Positions 7,954-17,225 are shown, numbered from the stretch's first letter. The stretch: DNA of 55,820 bases from Clostridia bacterium (GCA_017507045.1 JAFWBP010000006.1:1-55820), one strand, 5' to 3'. Notes: a model not told the origin generated them from the letters alone. Translations and numbers: made by a program.

Positions 7954-9738
7954 CTATTTTATTTCGATAGGGTAATCCTTAAAATTTTTCTTTAGCTCTA
8001 AAATTGCATCCTTTTGGGATACCGGCGCGCCGCTTTTTCTCACCTCAAAAGCAGCTATTCCGATGCCTTTCAGCACTTCCGCCATCGTGGCTCTGTGATT
8101 TTCGCGGTTTAAAGCGCCGTAAACCGTTTCCGATTCCGTGGCAAAGATGAACTTATCTCCCTCGAAGGAAACGATGAGATCGGAGCACATTGCAAAGAGC
8201 GCACCGCGCGCCGTTTTTCTGAGCGCTTGCAGAAACTTTCCGTATACCGCCTCTGCATCTTGCGGCGCGCCTGCGCTTCGCTCGGATTGAGGGAGAGAAC
8301 TTGCCTTCGTATTAGCCTCTTCTGTGCGCGCGGCGGAAGCAATTTGGGGAGCAGGCGCAGGTACCGCGATTTCGCTCCGCTTCACACTCGGCTTACTTTC
8401 CTTGCGCGGCCCGGAAGGAGCAGGCATTACGGGTTCATCGGAGAAGTACGCTTCGGCAAAGATCGGCTCTTCCGCGGGAAAAGCATACTCCGCCTCTTGG
8501 CGCGCCTCCTTCTGCACGGCGAGATCTTCCGCCACACGCGCATCTTTTCCGCGCTTTTCGGTTAGATCGGGCGCCGTGGCCTTTGTGCTTTTGGCTTCGG
8601 CAAGACGTGCTTCCAAAGTGTTAAGGCGCACGAGGAGCGCTTCGATATCGTAATCCGCTTCAGGGTACGAGGTGCGCATGATTGCCGCTTCCAGCGAAAT
8701 TCGCGGGGAGGAAACGAAGCGAAGCTCGTTCTCCGTTTTAATAAAGATCTCCGTTGCGCGAAGAATCGCCCTACCATCCGCCTTCGCAGCAATTGCCTTA
8801 ACTTCCTTGAACAGCTCCTTAGGAAGCGCAAGAAGGCGTTCTGCCGTTTTACATGTTTTTGCAACGGTTACTTGACTGAGTAAATTTAATATATCCTTGA
8901 GAAGCACACCGACCGACTTTCCCTCCGATAAAATACGCTCGGAGACGGAAAGCGCCGTAGGCATGTCCGCGGTGAGCATAGCAGAAACGAGTTTACACGT
9001 TTCGTGAAAATCCGCGGCACCCAAAACGGCAGTTACTGCTTCATAGGTGAGTTTTTCCGAATAGACGATGCACGCTTCGGCAATCGAGAGCATATCGCGA
9101 TCGCTTCCTGCGCCTGCACGGGCGATTGCGGCAACCGCCTCTTCTTCATACTCTTTTCCGATTTCGCGTAGGATGGTTTTGAGATGTTTTTCGAGGTCCT
9201 CCTCGGGAATGAGCTTGAAATCCAGCCGCATGCAACGTGAGAGAATGGTTGCGGGGATCTTTTGCGGCTCCGTTGTAGCCAAGATGAAGATCGCGTGTGC
9301 GGGCGGTTCTTCCAGCGTTTTGAGGAGCGCGTTGAACGCAGAATCGGTGAGCATATGCACCTCATCCACAATGTACACTTTATAGCGCCCGGAAACGGGC
9401 GGGTACTGCACCTTTTCGCGAAGATCACGCATTTCGTTCACGCCGTTGTTGGAGGCGGCATCGATTTCCGTGATATCGAGCGAACCCTCCTGCAGGGCGC
9501 GGCATACGGCGCACTTGCCGCAGGGCGAACCGCCTTGGGGCTGTTCACAATTTACGGCGCGCGCAAAGATACGGGCAATCGTCGTTTTACCCGTGCCGCG
9601 AGGACCGGTGAAAAGATAGGCGTGCCCGATTGCGTTCTTCTCAATTTGGTTCCTGAGAATGCGAACGATATGTTCTTGCCGCACGATCCCTTCGAAGGAT
9701 TCGGGGCGAAATTTTCTATATAGCGATAGGTGAGACAT
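7954..9738 (-). CDS. dnaX: DNA polymerase III subunits gamma/tau
   Basis: A 594-residue clamp-loader ATPase. Visible are Walker A (GPRGTGKTT), a zinc-binding segment (C...CGKCAVC), Walker B (VDEVHML), the SRC arginine-finger motif, a clamp-loader collar domain, a low-complexity linker, and a tau-like C-terminal domain. I use ATG 9738 (MSHLSLYRKFRP, the universal start) with AAGGAG upstream. I saw no A-rich slippery heptamer of the E. coli type in the linker, so the gamma form may not be made by that mechanism. It is followed directly by ybaB-recR. Confidence 0.96.
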   Translation of the reverse strand: MSHLSLYRKFRPESFEGIVRQEHIVRILRNQIEKNAIGHAYLFTGPRGTGKTTIARIFARAVNCEQPQGGSPCGKCAVCRALQEGSLDITEIDAASNNGVNEMRDLREKVQYPPVSGRYKVYIVDEVHMLTDSAFNALLKTLEEPPAHAIFILATTEPQKIPATILSRCMRLDFKLIPEEDLEKHLKTILREIGKEYEEEAVAAIARAGAGSDRDMLSIAEACIVYSEKLTYEAVTAVLGAADFHETCKLVSAMLTADMPTALSVSERILSEGKSVGVLLKDILNLLSQVTVAKTCKTAERLLALPKELFKEVKAIAAKADGRAILRATEIFIKTENELRFVSSPRISLEAAIMRTSYPEADYDIEALLVRLNTLEARLAEAKSTKATAPDLTEKRGKDARVAEDLAVQKEARQEAEYAFPAEEPIFAEAYFSDEPVMPAPSGPRKESKPSVKRSEIAVPAPAPQIASAARTEEANTKASSLPQSERSAGAPQDAEAVYGKFLQALRKTARGALFAMCSDLIVSFEGDKFIFATESETVYGALNRENHRATMAEVLKGIGIAAFEVRKSGAPVSQKDAILELKKNFKDYPIEIK

Positions 9739-9803
9739 ATTGCTCCTTCTTAGCAACTTCTTGGCACATTGCCGTTTATTTTTCGCAGAGGGAAATGCCG
9801 CGC

Positions 9804-9824
9804 GGCACTCCTAAAAGGAGCACC
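9804..9824 (-). other. small hairpin between sigH and dnaX
   Basis: Eight pairs (two G-U) around a 5-nt loop in the 102-bp spacer. There is no U-tract, so it is not a clear terminator. It might be a processing or attenuation site. I see no SRP-RNA-like sequence in the spacer, although scr precedes dnaX in Bacillus. Confidence 0.3.
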
Positions 9825-9840
9825 AAAGGGTGAAAGTGAA

Positions 9841-10401
9841 TTAACGAAAGGTGCTCTGCAATTTCCTTTTTGCGCGGGCGAGCGCGTTATCAATGCTCTT
9901 CACTTCTTTTCCCGTGACCTCAGATATCTGGGCGTAGCTCATGCCCTCAAGGTACATCATGATAACGCGAAACTCAAAATCGGAAAGCGCACGCATGAGC
10001 CGTTGGCGAAATTCTCCCTCCGATTCCCCGATGAGAAGAAGCTCTTCCGGGCTTTCCCCTTCCGCCAGATTTTCCGGATCAATCTCGGTGCGCTCCCCCT
10101 CCGGCTTTCTGCGGTTGACAAAGCGCAGATAGCTATAGATTCTACGCACCACACAGGTGTAGACAAAATTTTTGAACTTTCTTCCGCCCACTGCAGAAAA
10201 GCTTCCGATGGCAGAATACAGCCCGATCATCCCCTCCTGCACGAGATCATCTACCTCGGCAAGCAAGTTAAAACTGAATTTACGCGCACAACGGCGCACC
10301 GTTTCTTTGTAGCGGAGCATAAGCTCTTCAGTAGCGAGAGCATCCCCGCTGCGAGAGAGTTCTACGAGCGTTTCATCCGATTTATTTTCTAATTCTTCCA
10401 C
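9841..10401 (-). CDS. sigH: RNA polymerase sigma factor, SigH (Spo0H)-like
   Basis: 186 residues. Region 2 is visible as 'DDLVQEGMIGLYSAIGSF' and 'FKNFVYTCVVRRIYSYLR'; region 4 as 'ISEVTGKEVKSIDNALARAKRKLQ'. The order mrnC-rlmB-sigH matches the Bacillus/Clostridium cysS-mrnC-rlmB-yacP-sigH region, which supports the SigH assignment. SigH drives transition-state or early sporulation genes in those groups; whether this organism sporulates is not shown here. The start is GTG at 10401 with GAGG upstream, overlapping rlmB by 20 bp. Confidence 0.85.
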   Translation of the reverse strand: MEELENKSDETLVELSRSGDALATEELMLRYKETVRRCARKFSFNLLAEVDDLVQEGMIGLYSAIGSFSAVGGRKFKNFVYTCVVRRIYSYLRFVNRRKPEGERTEIDPENLAEGESPEELLLIGESEGEFRQRLMRALSDFEFRVIMMYLEGMSYAQISEVTGKEVKSIDNALARAKRKLQSTFR

Positions 10402-11092
10402 GCACTACCTCATAAACAGCGATTCCGAGGGCAACGGAAGCGTTGAGGGAATTCACCCTGCCACGCAAGGGAATGGAGAGCACTTTATCGCATTTCTCGC
10501 GCGTGAGGCGGTGAACGCCGCTATCCTCGCCGCCAACAACGAGGGCAACCATGCCTGAAAGAGGGGTATCGTAAATGGGTTCGCCATCCGCTTCCAGAGC
10601 GTATACCCAATAGCCGCGCTTTTTTAGCGCATCGATGGCGGAATTGATGGAGGAGACCTTTGCAACGGGGATATGCTCGGCCGCGCCCGCCGAAATTCGA
10701 ATCACCGCCTCCGTAACGCTCGCGCCCTTCGCTTTTGGAATGACAACGCCATCCGCGCCCGCACATTCGGCAACGCGGAGAATAGAACCGAGGTTGTGAA
10801 CATCTTCAATGCCGTCGCAGAGCACGATGAGGCTCTCGCCATCTTTCCCGAGATCGTGAAAATCCGCGTACTGAAAATCCGTTGTAATAGCGATTACGCC
10901 TTGATGCCGCTTTTCCACGCTCTCCTTATCGAGAACGGCGCGATCGACGAACTGCACGCGGATATCCTTTTTCCGCGCCTCAGCGAAGATTCTGCCGAGC
11001 GTGCCCTGCGCGCCCTTTTCGAGAAGGATCTTATCAATTGTTTTTTCCGTTTTTAAAAGTTCTAAAACGGCGTTTCTGCCTTCTGTTTTCAA
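10382..11092 (-). CDS. rlmB: 23S rRNA (guanosine-2'-O-) methyltransferase RlmB-type
   Basis: A 236-residue SpoU/TrmH-family enzyme. It has an N-terminal substrate-binding domain (GRNAVLELL), then the SPOUT knot with motif 1 (IEDVHNLGSILRVAECAGADGV), motif 2 (VVGGEDSGVHRL) and motif 3 (IPLRGRVNSLNASVALGIA). It methylates a ribose 2'-OH in 23S rRNA. It lies in the mrnC-rlmB-sigH block; the sigH start is inside its 3' end. Confidence 0.93.
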   Translation of the reverse strand: MKTEGRNAVLELLKTEKTIDKILLEKGAQGTLGRIFAEARKKDIRVQFVDRAVLDKESVEKRHQGVIAITTDFQYADFHDLGKDGESLIVLCDGIEDVHNLGSILRVAECAGADGVVIPKAKGASVTEAVIRISAGAAEHIPVAKVSSINSAIDALKKRGYWVYALEADGEPIYDTPLSGMVALVVGGEDSGVHRLTREKCDKVLSIPLRGRVNSLNASVALGIAVYEVVRGRIRK

Positions 11093-11142
11093 TGCTTTCC
11101 TCCGAAATCTATGGCCTCTGTTTCGCCTTCGTGCTAAGCGGG

Positions 11143-11532
11143 CTATTCTGCAAAGAACAGCTCTGCAATGCGAGCTTCTTGCCCGGTGAGATACAGGTAC
11201 CCGAGGAGCGCCTCAAAGCCCGTGGAGCGAACGTATTCCTGCACGGAAGCATTCTTGCTCTTCGTGGGTTTTTTTGCGTTTCTGCCGCGGCGGTAGATCT
11301 CCTCTTCTTCTTCCGTGAGAAGGGGCAAAATTCGCTCCAACGCTACGCTCTGACCGTGCGCCGAAACTTTCTCCGAGGCAAGGTGATTGAGCTCCCCCGT
11401 TTTGAATCCGTGCGAAAGTGCAAGCCCTCTTCGCACGTAAAGCGTATATGCGGCATCGCCCACGAAAGCGAGCACCACGGGGCTCAACTGCTTTATACGC
11501 TCTTTTTCAATCGGTTCGTTCAAGTGCGGCAT
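11143..11532 (-). CDS. mrnC: Mini-ribonuclease III
   Basis: 129 residues. An RNase III catalytic domain without a dsRNA-binding domain: 'LAFVGDAAYTLYVRR' holds the metal-binding aspartate and 'TGFEALLGYLYLTGQ' holds the second acidic cluster. It processes 23S rRNA ends. I choose ATG 11532 because GGAGGAAGCG precedes it; the longer frame starts inside untranslated sequence. It is first in the operon, under the promoter at 11589-11617. Confidence 0.93.
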   Translation of the reverse strand: MPHLNEPIEKERIKQLSPVVLAFVGDAAYTLYVRRGLALSHGFKTGELNHLASEKVSAHGQSVALERILPLLTEEEEEIYRRGRNAKKPTKSKNASVQEYVRSTGFEALLGYLYLTGQEARIAELFFAE

Positions 11533-11588
11533 CGCTTCCTCCGTTATTCGGGATTTTGCGGAAAGGCCCAAAATACCCCGTTTACCAT

Positions 11589-11617
11589 ATTATAGCAGAA
11601 ACCGTAGAAAATTGCAA
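11589..11617 (-). promoter_or_regulatory. promoter of the mrnC-rlmB-sigH-dnaX operon
   Basis: TTGCAA (11612-11617), 17-bp spacer and perfect TATAAT (11589-11594) on the minus strand. No clear terminator follows until after gpsA, so a long transcript through recR is possible. Confidence 0.7.
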
Positions 11618-11718
11618 GCGCTTACAGAGGAAAATGCTATTCCACGCACTTTCAAATGTATCAAAAAATAGAGACTTTGGAACAATTTTCACCACCTGAA
11701 AAATTTTGCGAAAAAAAG

Positions 11719-11746
11719 TTGCTTTTCGCGGAAAATGTACTATAAT
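11719..11746 (+). promoter_or_regulatory. promoter immediately before the CPA2 antiporter start (near-leaderless)
   Basis: TTGCTT (11719-11724), 16-bp spacer, TATAAT (11741-11746). Only 9 nt separate the -10 box from the ATG at 11756, and there is no Shine-Dalgarno motif. Expected transcription start is 0-3 nt before the ATG. The upstream stretch 11698-11728 is shared with the promoter at 23623-23657. Confidence 0.65.
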
Positions 11747-11755
11747 AAAGTCGAT

Positions 11756-12991
11756 ATGGAAGCTTTTGAACTGTTACTGCCTTTGGCGCTCATTTTGCTC
11801 CTTTCAAAGTTGATGGGGCTCGGAGCGCATAAGTGCGGCATGCCTGCCGTAATCGGTATGCTCCTTGCGGGAATTCTCGTGGGGCTCATTCGTTATATTC
11901 CGTGGGAGCCTTTGCAAACTGCCTTCTCCGGTGAAGAGGTGCACTACGTGATCGAGGTGATGAGCAAGATCGGCGTGGTGCTCATTATGTTCTCAACCGG
12001 GCTGGGAACGGATCTTAAAAAATTGCGCTCCACAGGCGCCGCCTCCGTGGCAATCACTGCCTGCGGCGTGGTGGTACCCATGGGCATGGGTACCCTCGTT
12101 GCGTTCATCTTCCTTCCTGGCGCAGGGATCTTATCGTGGCTTTTTTACGGAGCTATTCTCACGGCAACCTCCGTTTCCGTTACGGTAGCCGTGCTCAAAG
12201 AGCTTGGAAAGCTCGATTCGCGCGAGGGCACTGCCATCGTTGCAGCCGCCGTGATAGACGACGTGCTCGGCATTGTGATCCTCTCCGTGCTCTCCGGTTT
12301 TTCTTCGGGCGGCTCGCAGGGCGCCGGCTGGGATTGGTTCCACCCCAATGCGGCGCTCGTTACCATTAAGATCGTAATCTTTTTTATTGTAGCAATTTCC
12401 TTGGGCATTTGTCTTCGAAAAATTTTCAACTACATGGAACGCAAAGCGCCCCATAACCGCCGCGTGCCCATTATTTCGCTCGCCGCATGCTTTTTATACG
12501 CCTACTGTGCTGAAAAATTCTTTGGCGTTGCGGATATCACGGGTGCGTACCTTGCAGGTATCCTTCTCGGCGGCACGCTTGCGGAAACGCCTTACGTGGA
12601 GAGTAAGGTGGACACCATGGGATACCTCTTCTTCTCTCCCATCTTCTTCGCCTCTATCGGCATGAATCTTGATTTTGAAGGCATTACACCCGCCTTCCTC
12701 GCATTCGGATGCGTGTACGTTGTGGCGGCGCTACTCGGAAAGCTCCTCGGGTGCGGCGCAGGCGCGAAACTATGCAAATTCACGAACCACGAGAGTTTTC
12801 GCGTGGGGCTTGGCATGATGGTGCGTGCGGAAGTTGTGCTCATCTGCACGGAACGCGGCGTAGCCGCAGGCCTTGTTGATCCTGCCCTCTTCCCCTTCGT
12901 GTTCCTCATAATTCTACTTTCCTCGGTGATAACGCCCATTCTCCTGAAATGGTCGCACCAAAAAGAAACGAGCAATTTAAGCCGTGCATAA
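11756..12991 (+). CDS. CPA2-family cation:proton antiporter
   Basis: A 411-residue integral membrane protein with about 12 hydrophobic segments and the CPA2 core: 'MFSTGLGTDLKKLR', 'GAILTATSVSVTVAVLKELG' and the ion-binding 'AVIDDVLGIVILSVL' with paired aspartates. It exchanges Na+ or K+ for H+ across the membrane. It lacks a C-terminal TrkA-N domain, unlike KefB/KefC. I start at ATG 11756 because the longer frame begins inside the -10 box. The mRNA is probably nearly leaderless. A strong terminator follows. Confidence 0.85.
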   Translation: MEAFELLLPLALILLLSKLMGLGAHKCGMPAVIGMLLAGILVGLIRYIPWEPLQTAFSGEEVHYVIEVMSKIGVVLIMFSTGLGTDLKKLRSTGAASVAITACGVVVPMGMGTLVAFIFLPGAGILSWLFYGAILTATSVSVTVAVLKELGKLDSREGTAIVAAAVIDDVLGIVILSVLSGFSSGGSQGAGWDWFHPNAALVTIKIVIFFIVAISLGICLRKIFNYMERKAPHNRRVPIISLAACFLYAYCAEKFFGVADITGAYLAGILLGGTLAETPYVESKVDTMGYLFFSPIFFASIGMNLDFEGITPAFLAFGCVYVVAALLGKLLGCGAGAKLCKFTNHESFRVGLGMMVRAEVVLICTERGVAAGLVDPALFPFVFLIILLSSVITPILLKWSHQKETSNLSRA

Positions 12992-13003
12992 CGGACATGG
13001 TAT

Positions 13004-13030
13004 GGCCCGCGCTGACGCGCGGGCCTTTTT
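13004..13030 (+). terminator. intrinsic terminator of the antiporter gene
   Basis: A 9-bp GC stem (GGCCCGCGC/GCGCGGGCC), TGAC loop, then TTTTT. Confidence 0.9.
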
Positions 13031-13057
13031 CATACCTAAATTGTAAGAGCATTTTCT

Positions 13058-14830
13058 CTACTCTACCGTAACGGATTTTGCAAGGTTGCGCGGCTTATCG
13101 GGGTTGTTGCCGCGGGCGATGGAAACGTAGTAGGCAAGTTGTTGCAGAGGGATCACTGAGAGCGCAGGTGAAAAAATTTCTCCGCATTCCGGCACGACTA
13201 CGGATAAGGTAACCCCCTCCGCCACCGCGTATTCGCAAAGCGAGGTAATGAGAAACACCTTTGCGCCCCGAGCGCGCACTTCTTCGATTGCGCTCATCAT
13301 TTTTTCTGCGAGCCGCCGCGAGGTGAGCACTGCAACAACGGGCGTATTCTTCTCCACGAGCGCAAGCGTGCCGTGCTTAAGCTCGCCTGCAGGATAGCCC
13401 TCGCTCGGAAGATAGGAGATTTCTTTGAGCTTGAGGCACCCTTCGAGCGCCGCAACGTAATCGGCCCCCCTGCCGATGAAATACACGGAACTCGCGCCAA
13501 CGAAATAGGGCACCCAGCTCCGCACCCCTTCTCCTGCCGCAAGTGCCGCCTCCGCAAGGCCGGGAAGCTGCGCCAACACATCGCCGTACCCTCTTTTTTT
13601 GCGATACTCCGCAAGGCTCGCCGCGATGCTATAAAGCGCGGCAAGTTGCGCGTTGAAGGTTTTCGTTGCGGCAACCGCAATCTCTCTGCCTGCCCGAACG
13701 GGGATAACGTAATCCGCAAGCGCGGCGAGCGACGAGCTCTCCGCATTCACAATTGCCACAACCTTAGCTCCTCGCTCCTTTGCAAGCCGCGCCGCGGCGA
13801 TGGTATCCGCCGTTTCGCCGCTTTGGGAGATTGCCAACATAAGCGTGCCGTCAGGCACGATGGGATCGCAATAGCGGTATTCGCTCGCAACGCTTACCTC
13901 CGTGCGGACACGGGCGAGCGACTCAAAAGCGAACTTTGCCGCAAGCCCTGCGTGATATGCGGTTCCGCACGCCGCGATTTGAAGATGCTCCGCACGGCAG
14001 AGCGCCTCGTAGAATGCTTCATAGCGAAAATCGCCCAAATTCGGGCGTGCAGCTTTTAAGACGGCAGGAATTTCCGCCATCTCCTTTTTCATGAAGTGGG
14101 GAAAGCCACACCGATAAGGAGCTTCCGTTTCGGGATCAAAGGCAAGGGGCGATTTATCAATTTCTCCACCGCCCATACCGTAGAAGGTAATGCGCTCCTT
14201 TTTCATAACCGCACACTCGCCATCCTCTATCGCATACAGCTCGGCACCTTGCTTGGCTACGGCAGGAATATCGCTCGCGCACACGGTTCCGCCATCCGAA
14301 TACCCGGCAATGAGCGGGCTTTTTTCGCGCGCAAGCGCAATCGTTTCCGGCTCGTTTGCACACATGACCGCAAGCGCATAAGATCCGCGTAGGCGGGCAC
14401 ACACCGCGCGCAGCGCTTCGAGCAGTTCCCCCATGTAGTAGCGCTCGAGAAGGTGAGCGATCACCTCGCTATCCGTTTGAGAAGAAAACGCTTCACCGCG
14501 CTTTTCGCATTCTTCCTTTAGGGCATGGTAGTTCTCGATGATGCCGTTATGCACCACAGCGAACCGCCCGTAAATGTGCGGATGTGCGTTTTCCTCCGAA
14601 GGTGCACCGTGCGTTGCCCAGCGCGTATGGCCTATGCCGCACGTTCCTGCAAGCATCCCTCCGCCCCGAAGCCCTGCCACGGGGCCGGCGCAACGCAGAA
14701 GATGAAAGGAGCCTTTTGCAAGGGTTGCGATCCCTGCAGAATCGTAACCGCGGTATTCAAGCTTTTTGAGATTCTTGGCAAGCACAGGCGCCGCTCTTTT
14801 CTTTCCGATGAAGCCAACGATTCCGCACAT
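13058..14830 (-). CDS. glmS: glutamine-fructose-6-phosphate aminotransferase (isomerizing)
   Basis: 590 residues. The N-terminal glutaminase domain begins MCGIVGFIG with Cys2 as nucleophile, and 'YRGYDSAGIA' and 'GHTRWATHG' follow. Two SIS domains come next ('AISQSGETADTIAA' and 'PSEGYPAGELKHG'), and the end is 'LAKSVTVE'. It makes glucosamine-6-phosphate, the first step to UDP-GlcNAc. The start codon overlaps the glmM stop (TGATG), so translation is coupled and there is no room for a glmS ribozyme in front. Confidence 0.97.
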   Translation of the reverse strand: MCGIVGFIGKKRAAPVLAKNLKKLEYRGYDSAGIATLAKGSFHLLRCAGPVAGLRGGGMLAGTCGIGHTRWATHGAPSEENAHPHIYGRFAVVHNGIIENYHALKEECEKRGEAFSSQTDSEVIAHLLERYYMGELLEALRAVCARLRGSYALAVMCANEPETIALAREKSPLIAGYSDGGTVCASDIPAVAKQGAELYAIEDGECAVMKKERITFYGMGGGEIDKSPLAFDPETEAPYRCGFPHFMKKEMAEIPAVLKAARPNLGDFRYEAFYEALCRAEHLQIAACGTAYHAGLAAKFAFESLARVRTEVSVASEYRYCDPIVPDGTLMLAISQSGETADTIAAARLAKERGAKVVAIVNAESSSLAALADYVIPVRAGREIAVAATKTFNAQLAALYSIAASLAEYRKKRGYGDVLAQLPGLAEAALAAGEGVRSWVPYFVGASSVYFIGRGADYVAALEGCLKLKEISYLPSEGYPAGELKHGTLALVEKNTPVVAVLTSRRLAEKMMSAIEEVRARGAKVFLITSLCEYAVAEGVTLSVVVPECGEIFSPALSVIPLQQLAYYVSIARGNNPDKPRNLAKSVTVE

Positions 14831-16164
14831 CAGATGCTCTCCTCAGCCGATCTGAGAGCGCGTTCTAAAAGATCCGCCGCCTCTGCACACGCGCGTTCAT
14901 CCTCCCCCTCCGTGAGGATACGCACCACCGGTTCAGTGCCTGAGGCACGCAGGAGCACCCGATCGCAGAGCACCTCTGCGCGCTCTTTTGCAATAAGCAC
15001 GCCCTCTGCCTCCATTGCCCTTTCCCGTTTCTTTACGTGCACGGCGCGCCGAACCTGCGGAAGTGGCACGTACCCCTCCGCAAGAAGAGATACGGGACAG
15101 CGCGCTTCAAGCGCCATTTCCAGCACTTTAAGTGCGGTAAGAATGCCATCTCCCGCCTGTGAATATTTGCGAAAGATGATGTGCCCGGAAGATTCTCCGC
15201 CAAGCAGATACCCCCGCCGCACCATTTCTTCGTAGACGAACCGATCGCCAACCTCCGCGTAATCCACGCGGATTCCTTCCCGCAGAAGACTGCGAGATAA
15301 TCCGCTGTTGCTCATTTTTGTTGCAACGATACCGTCACCATCGAGCTCGCCGCGCGCTTTAAGCCCCTTGGCGGCAAGGTAGAGAACGGCATCGCCATCG
15401 AGAACTCTACCGCGCTCATCAATTACGATACAGCGATCCGCATCGCCATCAAAGGCGAATCCAACATCGAGCGATTCTGCAACGACGAGACGGTTTAGAA
15501 CTTCCGGATGCGTGGAGCCGCAACCCGCATTGATGTTGAGGCCATCGGGCATGGTACCCACTGTGTATGTCTTGGCGCCCAAAGCATCGAACACCGCCTT
15601 GGCTATCATGAAAGCGCTTCCGTTGGCACAATCCAGCCCCACGCGCATGCCGCGAAAGCCTACGCATGGAAGCGCCAGCAGGTAGGCAAGGTAGCGGTTT
15701 CGCCCCGCAACATAATCTACCGTGCAACCCACCTCTGCCCCGGTGGCAAGCGGAACCGTGCCGCCATCGAGATAATTTTCGAGGATCGCAATCACGCCGT
15801 CCTCCAGCTTTTCTCCCTCACCGTTAAAGAGCTTGATGCCGTTATCGGCGAATGTGTTGTGGCTTGCCGAAATCATTACGCCGCAATCGAAGCCTTCTGT
15901 GCGTGTGAGGTAGGAGACGGAGGGCGTTGTTGTAACGTGCAGGAGATAGACGTCTGCACCGGAAGCAGTGGCTCCTGCAGCAAGCGAATATTCAAGCGTA
16001 TACGAGGAGCGGCGCGTATCCTTTCCCACCAGAATGCGCGTTCTGCCACTCTTGCCACGGGCAAAATACCGCCCAAGAAATCTTCCCACGCGGAATGCGT
16101 GAATGGCCGTGAGCGATTCGTTCGCCACGCCGCGAAAGCCGTCCGTTCCGAAATATTTCCCCAT
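14830..16164 (-). CDS. glmM: phosphoglucosamine mutase
   Basis: 444 residues, normal length. Active-site phosphoserine is S101 in ISASHN, the metal loop is DGDADRC, and the sugar-binding loop is 'GGESSGHIIF'. It converts glucosamine-6-phosphate to glucosamine-1-phosphate, using the product of GlmS encoded just downstream. GGAGG lies 6 nt before the ATG. Confidence 0.97.
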   Translation of the reverse strand: MGKYFGTDGFRGVANESLTAIHAFRVGRFLGRYFARGKSGRTRILVGKDTRRSSYTLEYSLAAGATASGADVYLLHVTTTPSVSYLTRTEGFDCGVMISASHNTFADNGIKLFNGEGEKLEDGVIAILENYLDGGTVPLATGAEVGCTVDYVAGRNRYLAYLLALPCVGFRGMRVGLDCANGSAFMIAKAVFDALGAKTYTVGTMPDGLNINAGCGSTHPEVLNRLVVAESLDVGFAFDGDADRCIVIDERGRVLDGDAVLYLAAKGLKARGELDGDGIVATKMSNSGLSRSLLREGIRVDYAEVGDRFVYEEMVRRGYLLGGESSGHIIFRKYSQAGDGILTALKVLEMALEARCPVSLLAEGYVPLPQVRRAVHVKKRERAMEAEGVLIAKERAEVLCDRVLLRASGTEPVVRILTEGEDERACAEAADLLERALRSAEESI

Positions 16165-16196
16165 ATTTCCTCCGCGCGCCGAATGGGCGCTACCGC

Positions 16197-16227
16197 ATTA
16201 TATGCTTCGAGAAAATTGAAGGTGCAA
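16197..16227 (-). promoter_or_regulatory. probable promoter of glmM-glmS
   Basis: TATAAT on the minus strand (16197-16202). The best -35 (TTGCAC, 16222-16227) is 19 bp away, so only the -10 box is convincing. Confidence 0.45.
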
Positions 16228-16248
16228 AAAAAGGGCCAAAGCCCTTTT
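16226..16248 (-). terminator. intrinsic terminator of the esterase/glpK unit
   Basis: Stem AAAAGGGC/GCCCTTTT with a 4-nt loop and a run of T on the minus strand, directly after the esterase stop. Confidence 0.8.
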
Positions 16249-16260
16249 CAAAAATTTTTC

Positions 16261-17193
16261 TTATTTATTTTCATTAAACTTCTTTTGCATAAATGCAATT
16301 CTTTCTGCCACCGCGGCCTTAGTTGTGGGAGCTTTTTGCACGATATCAAAGCCGTGCATGGTACCCTCGGTTTCGTTCAGTGTTACGGAAATTCCCGCAT
16401 TCTGCAAAAGCTGTGCGTAGAGGATCCCATCGTCGTGCAAGCAATCGAACTCGGCGGTTTCAATATAGGCAGGCGGCATTTTTTCAAAGCTTGCGGCCTC
16501 CACGGGGGAATAATATACATAGCTCGGATCTTCCCGTTCCACCTTCGTCATAGGTCCAACGCGATTAGATAACGTGGAATTCCACATGGGCGTATCCGTA
16601 TATTTTTTGCAAGCTTCGCTGTTGCCGCGCGCATCAAGGAAGGGATAAGGAAGCATTTGAAAGAGAAATTTTACGGGATGATTTCGATCTCTCGCCATCA
16701 TGCAGACGCCCACTGCAAGAGTTGCACCGGCGCTATCTCCGCCGATGCCGATGCGCGAAACGCTTACACCGAGTTTTTCGGCGTTATCATATACCCAGCA
16801 CGTAGCAGCATAGCAATCTTCAAAGAACGTGGGGTGCGGGTGCTTGGGGGCAAGTCTGTAATTTACAAACACGACCTTGCACCCCACCTCTTTCGCATAG
16901 CGCATCGCGTTCTTATAATGATAGCCTGCCGCCGGAAGCACGAAGCCGCCGCCGTGGATATAGATCAGGCATGGCGCACTGCCCTCTGTTCCTTTGGGCG
17001 ACATTATAAAGCACTCGATCTTCTCTCCATCGAAGCTTGTAATTTCTTCCCGGCGCACCGCAACCTCTTTATCACGGAAAACAGATCTCGGCACTTTCAT
17101 GTGCGGCACGGCAAGTGCTAAAAATTTTTCGCTGATAAGCGGCTTGAAATGATTGAACGGGAAAAATTCCTTCTTAATGGGATATTTCGGCAT
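16261..17193 (-). CDS. alpha/beta-hydrolase, hormone-sensitive-lipase-type esterase
   Basis: 310 residues. HSL-family marks are the oxyanion motif HGGGF, nucleophile elbow GDSAG, catalytic Asp in 'ETAEFDCLHDDG' and catalytic His in 'EGTMHGF'. There is no signal peptide, so it is probably cytosolic. The family hydrolyses short- to medium-chain esters. It lies 32 bp downstream of glycerol kinase in the same orientation with GAGG before its start, so release of glycerol from acylglycerols is an attractive but unproven role. Confidence 0.9.
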   Translation of the reverse strand: MPKYPIKKEFFPFNHFKPLISEKFLALAVPHMKVPRSVFRDKEVAVRREEITSFDGEKIECFIMSPKGTEGSAPCLIYIHGGGFVLPAAGYHYKNAMRYAKEVGCKVVFVNYRLAPKHPHPTFFEDCYAATCWVYDNAEKLGVSVSRIGIGGDSAGATLAVGVCMMARDRNHPVKFLFQMLPYPFLDARGNSEACKKYTDTPMWNSTLSNRVGPMTKVEREDPSYVYYSPVEAASFEKMPPAYIETAEFDCLHDDGILYAQLLQNAGISVTLNETEGTMHGFDIVQKAPTTKAAVAERIAFMQKKFNENK

Positions 17194-17225
17194 CTCAACA
17201 CCTCTTTTTCTGTAAGATAGAAAGT

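Noticed and set aside
8300..8700. Programmed frameshift site in dnaX
   Set aside because: No A-rich slippery heptamer was found on the coding strand in the linker region.
9739..9840. SRP RNA gene before dnaX, as in Bacillus
   Set aside because: The 102-bp spacer lacks the conserved SRP apical loop sequence; only a weak hairpin is present.
14830..14900. glmS ribozyme or riboswitch upstream of glmS
   Set aside because: glmS starts inside the glmM stop codon, so there is no leader to hold it.
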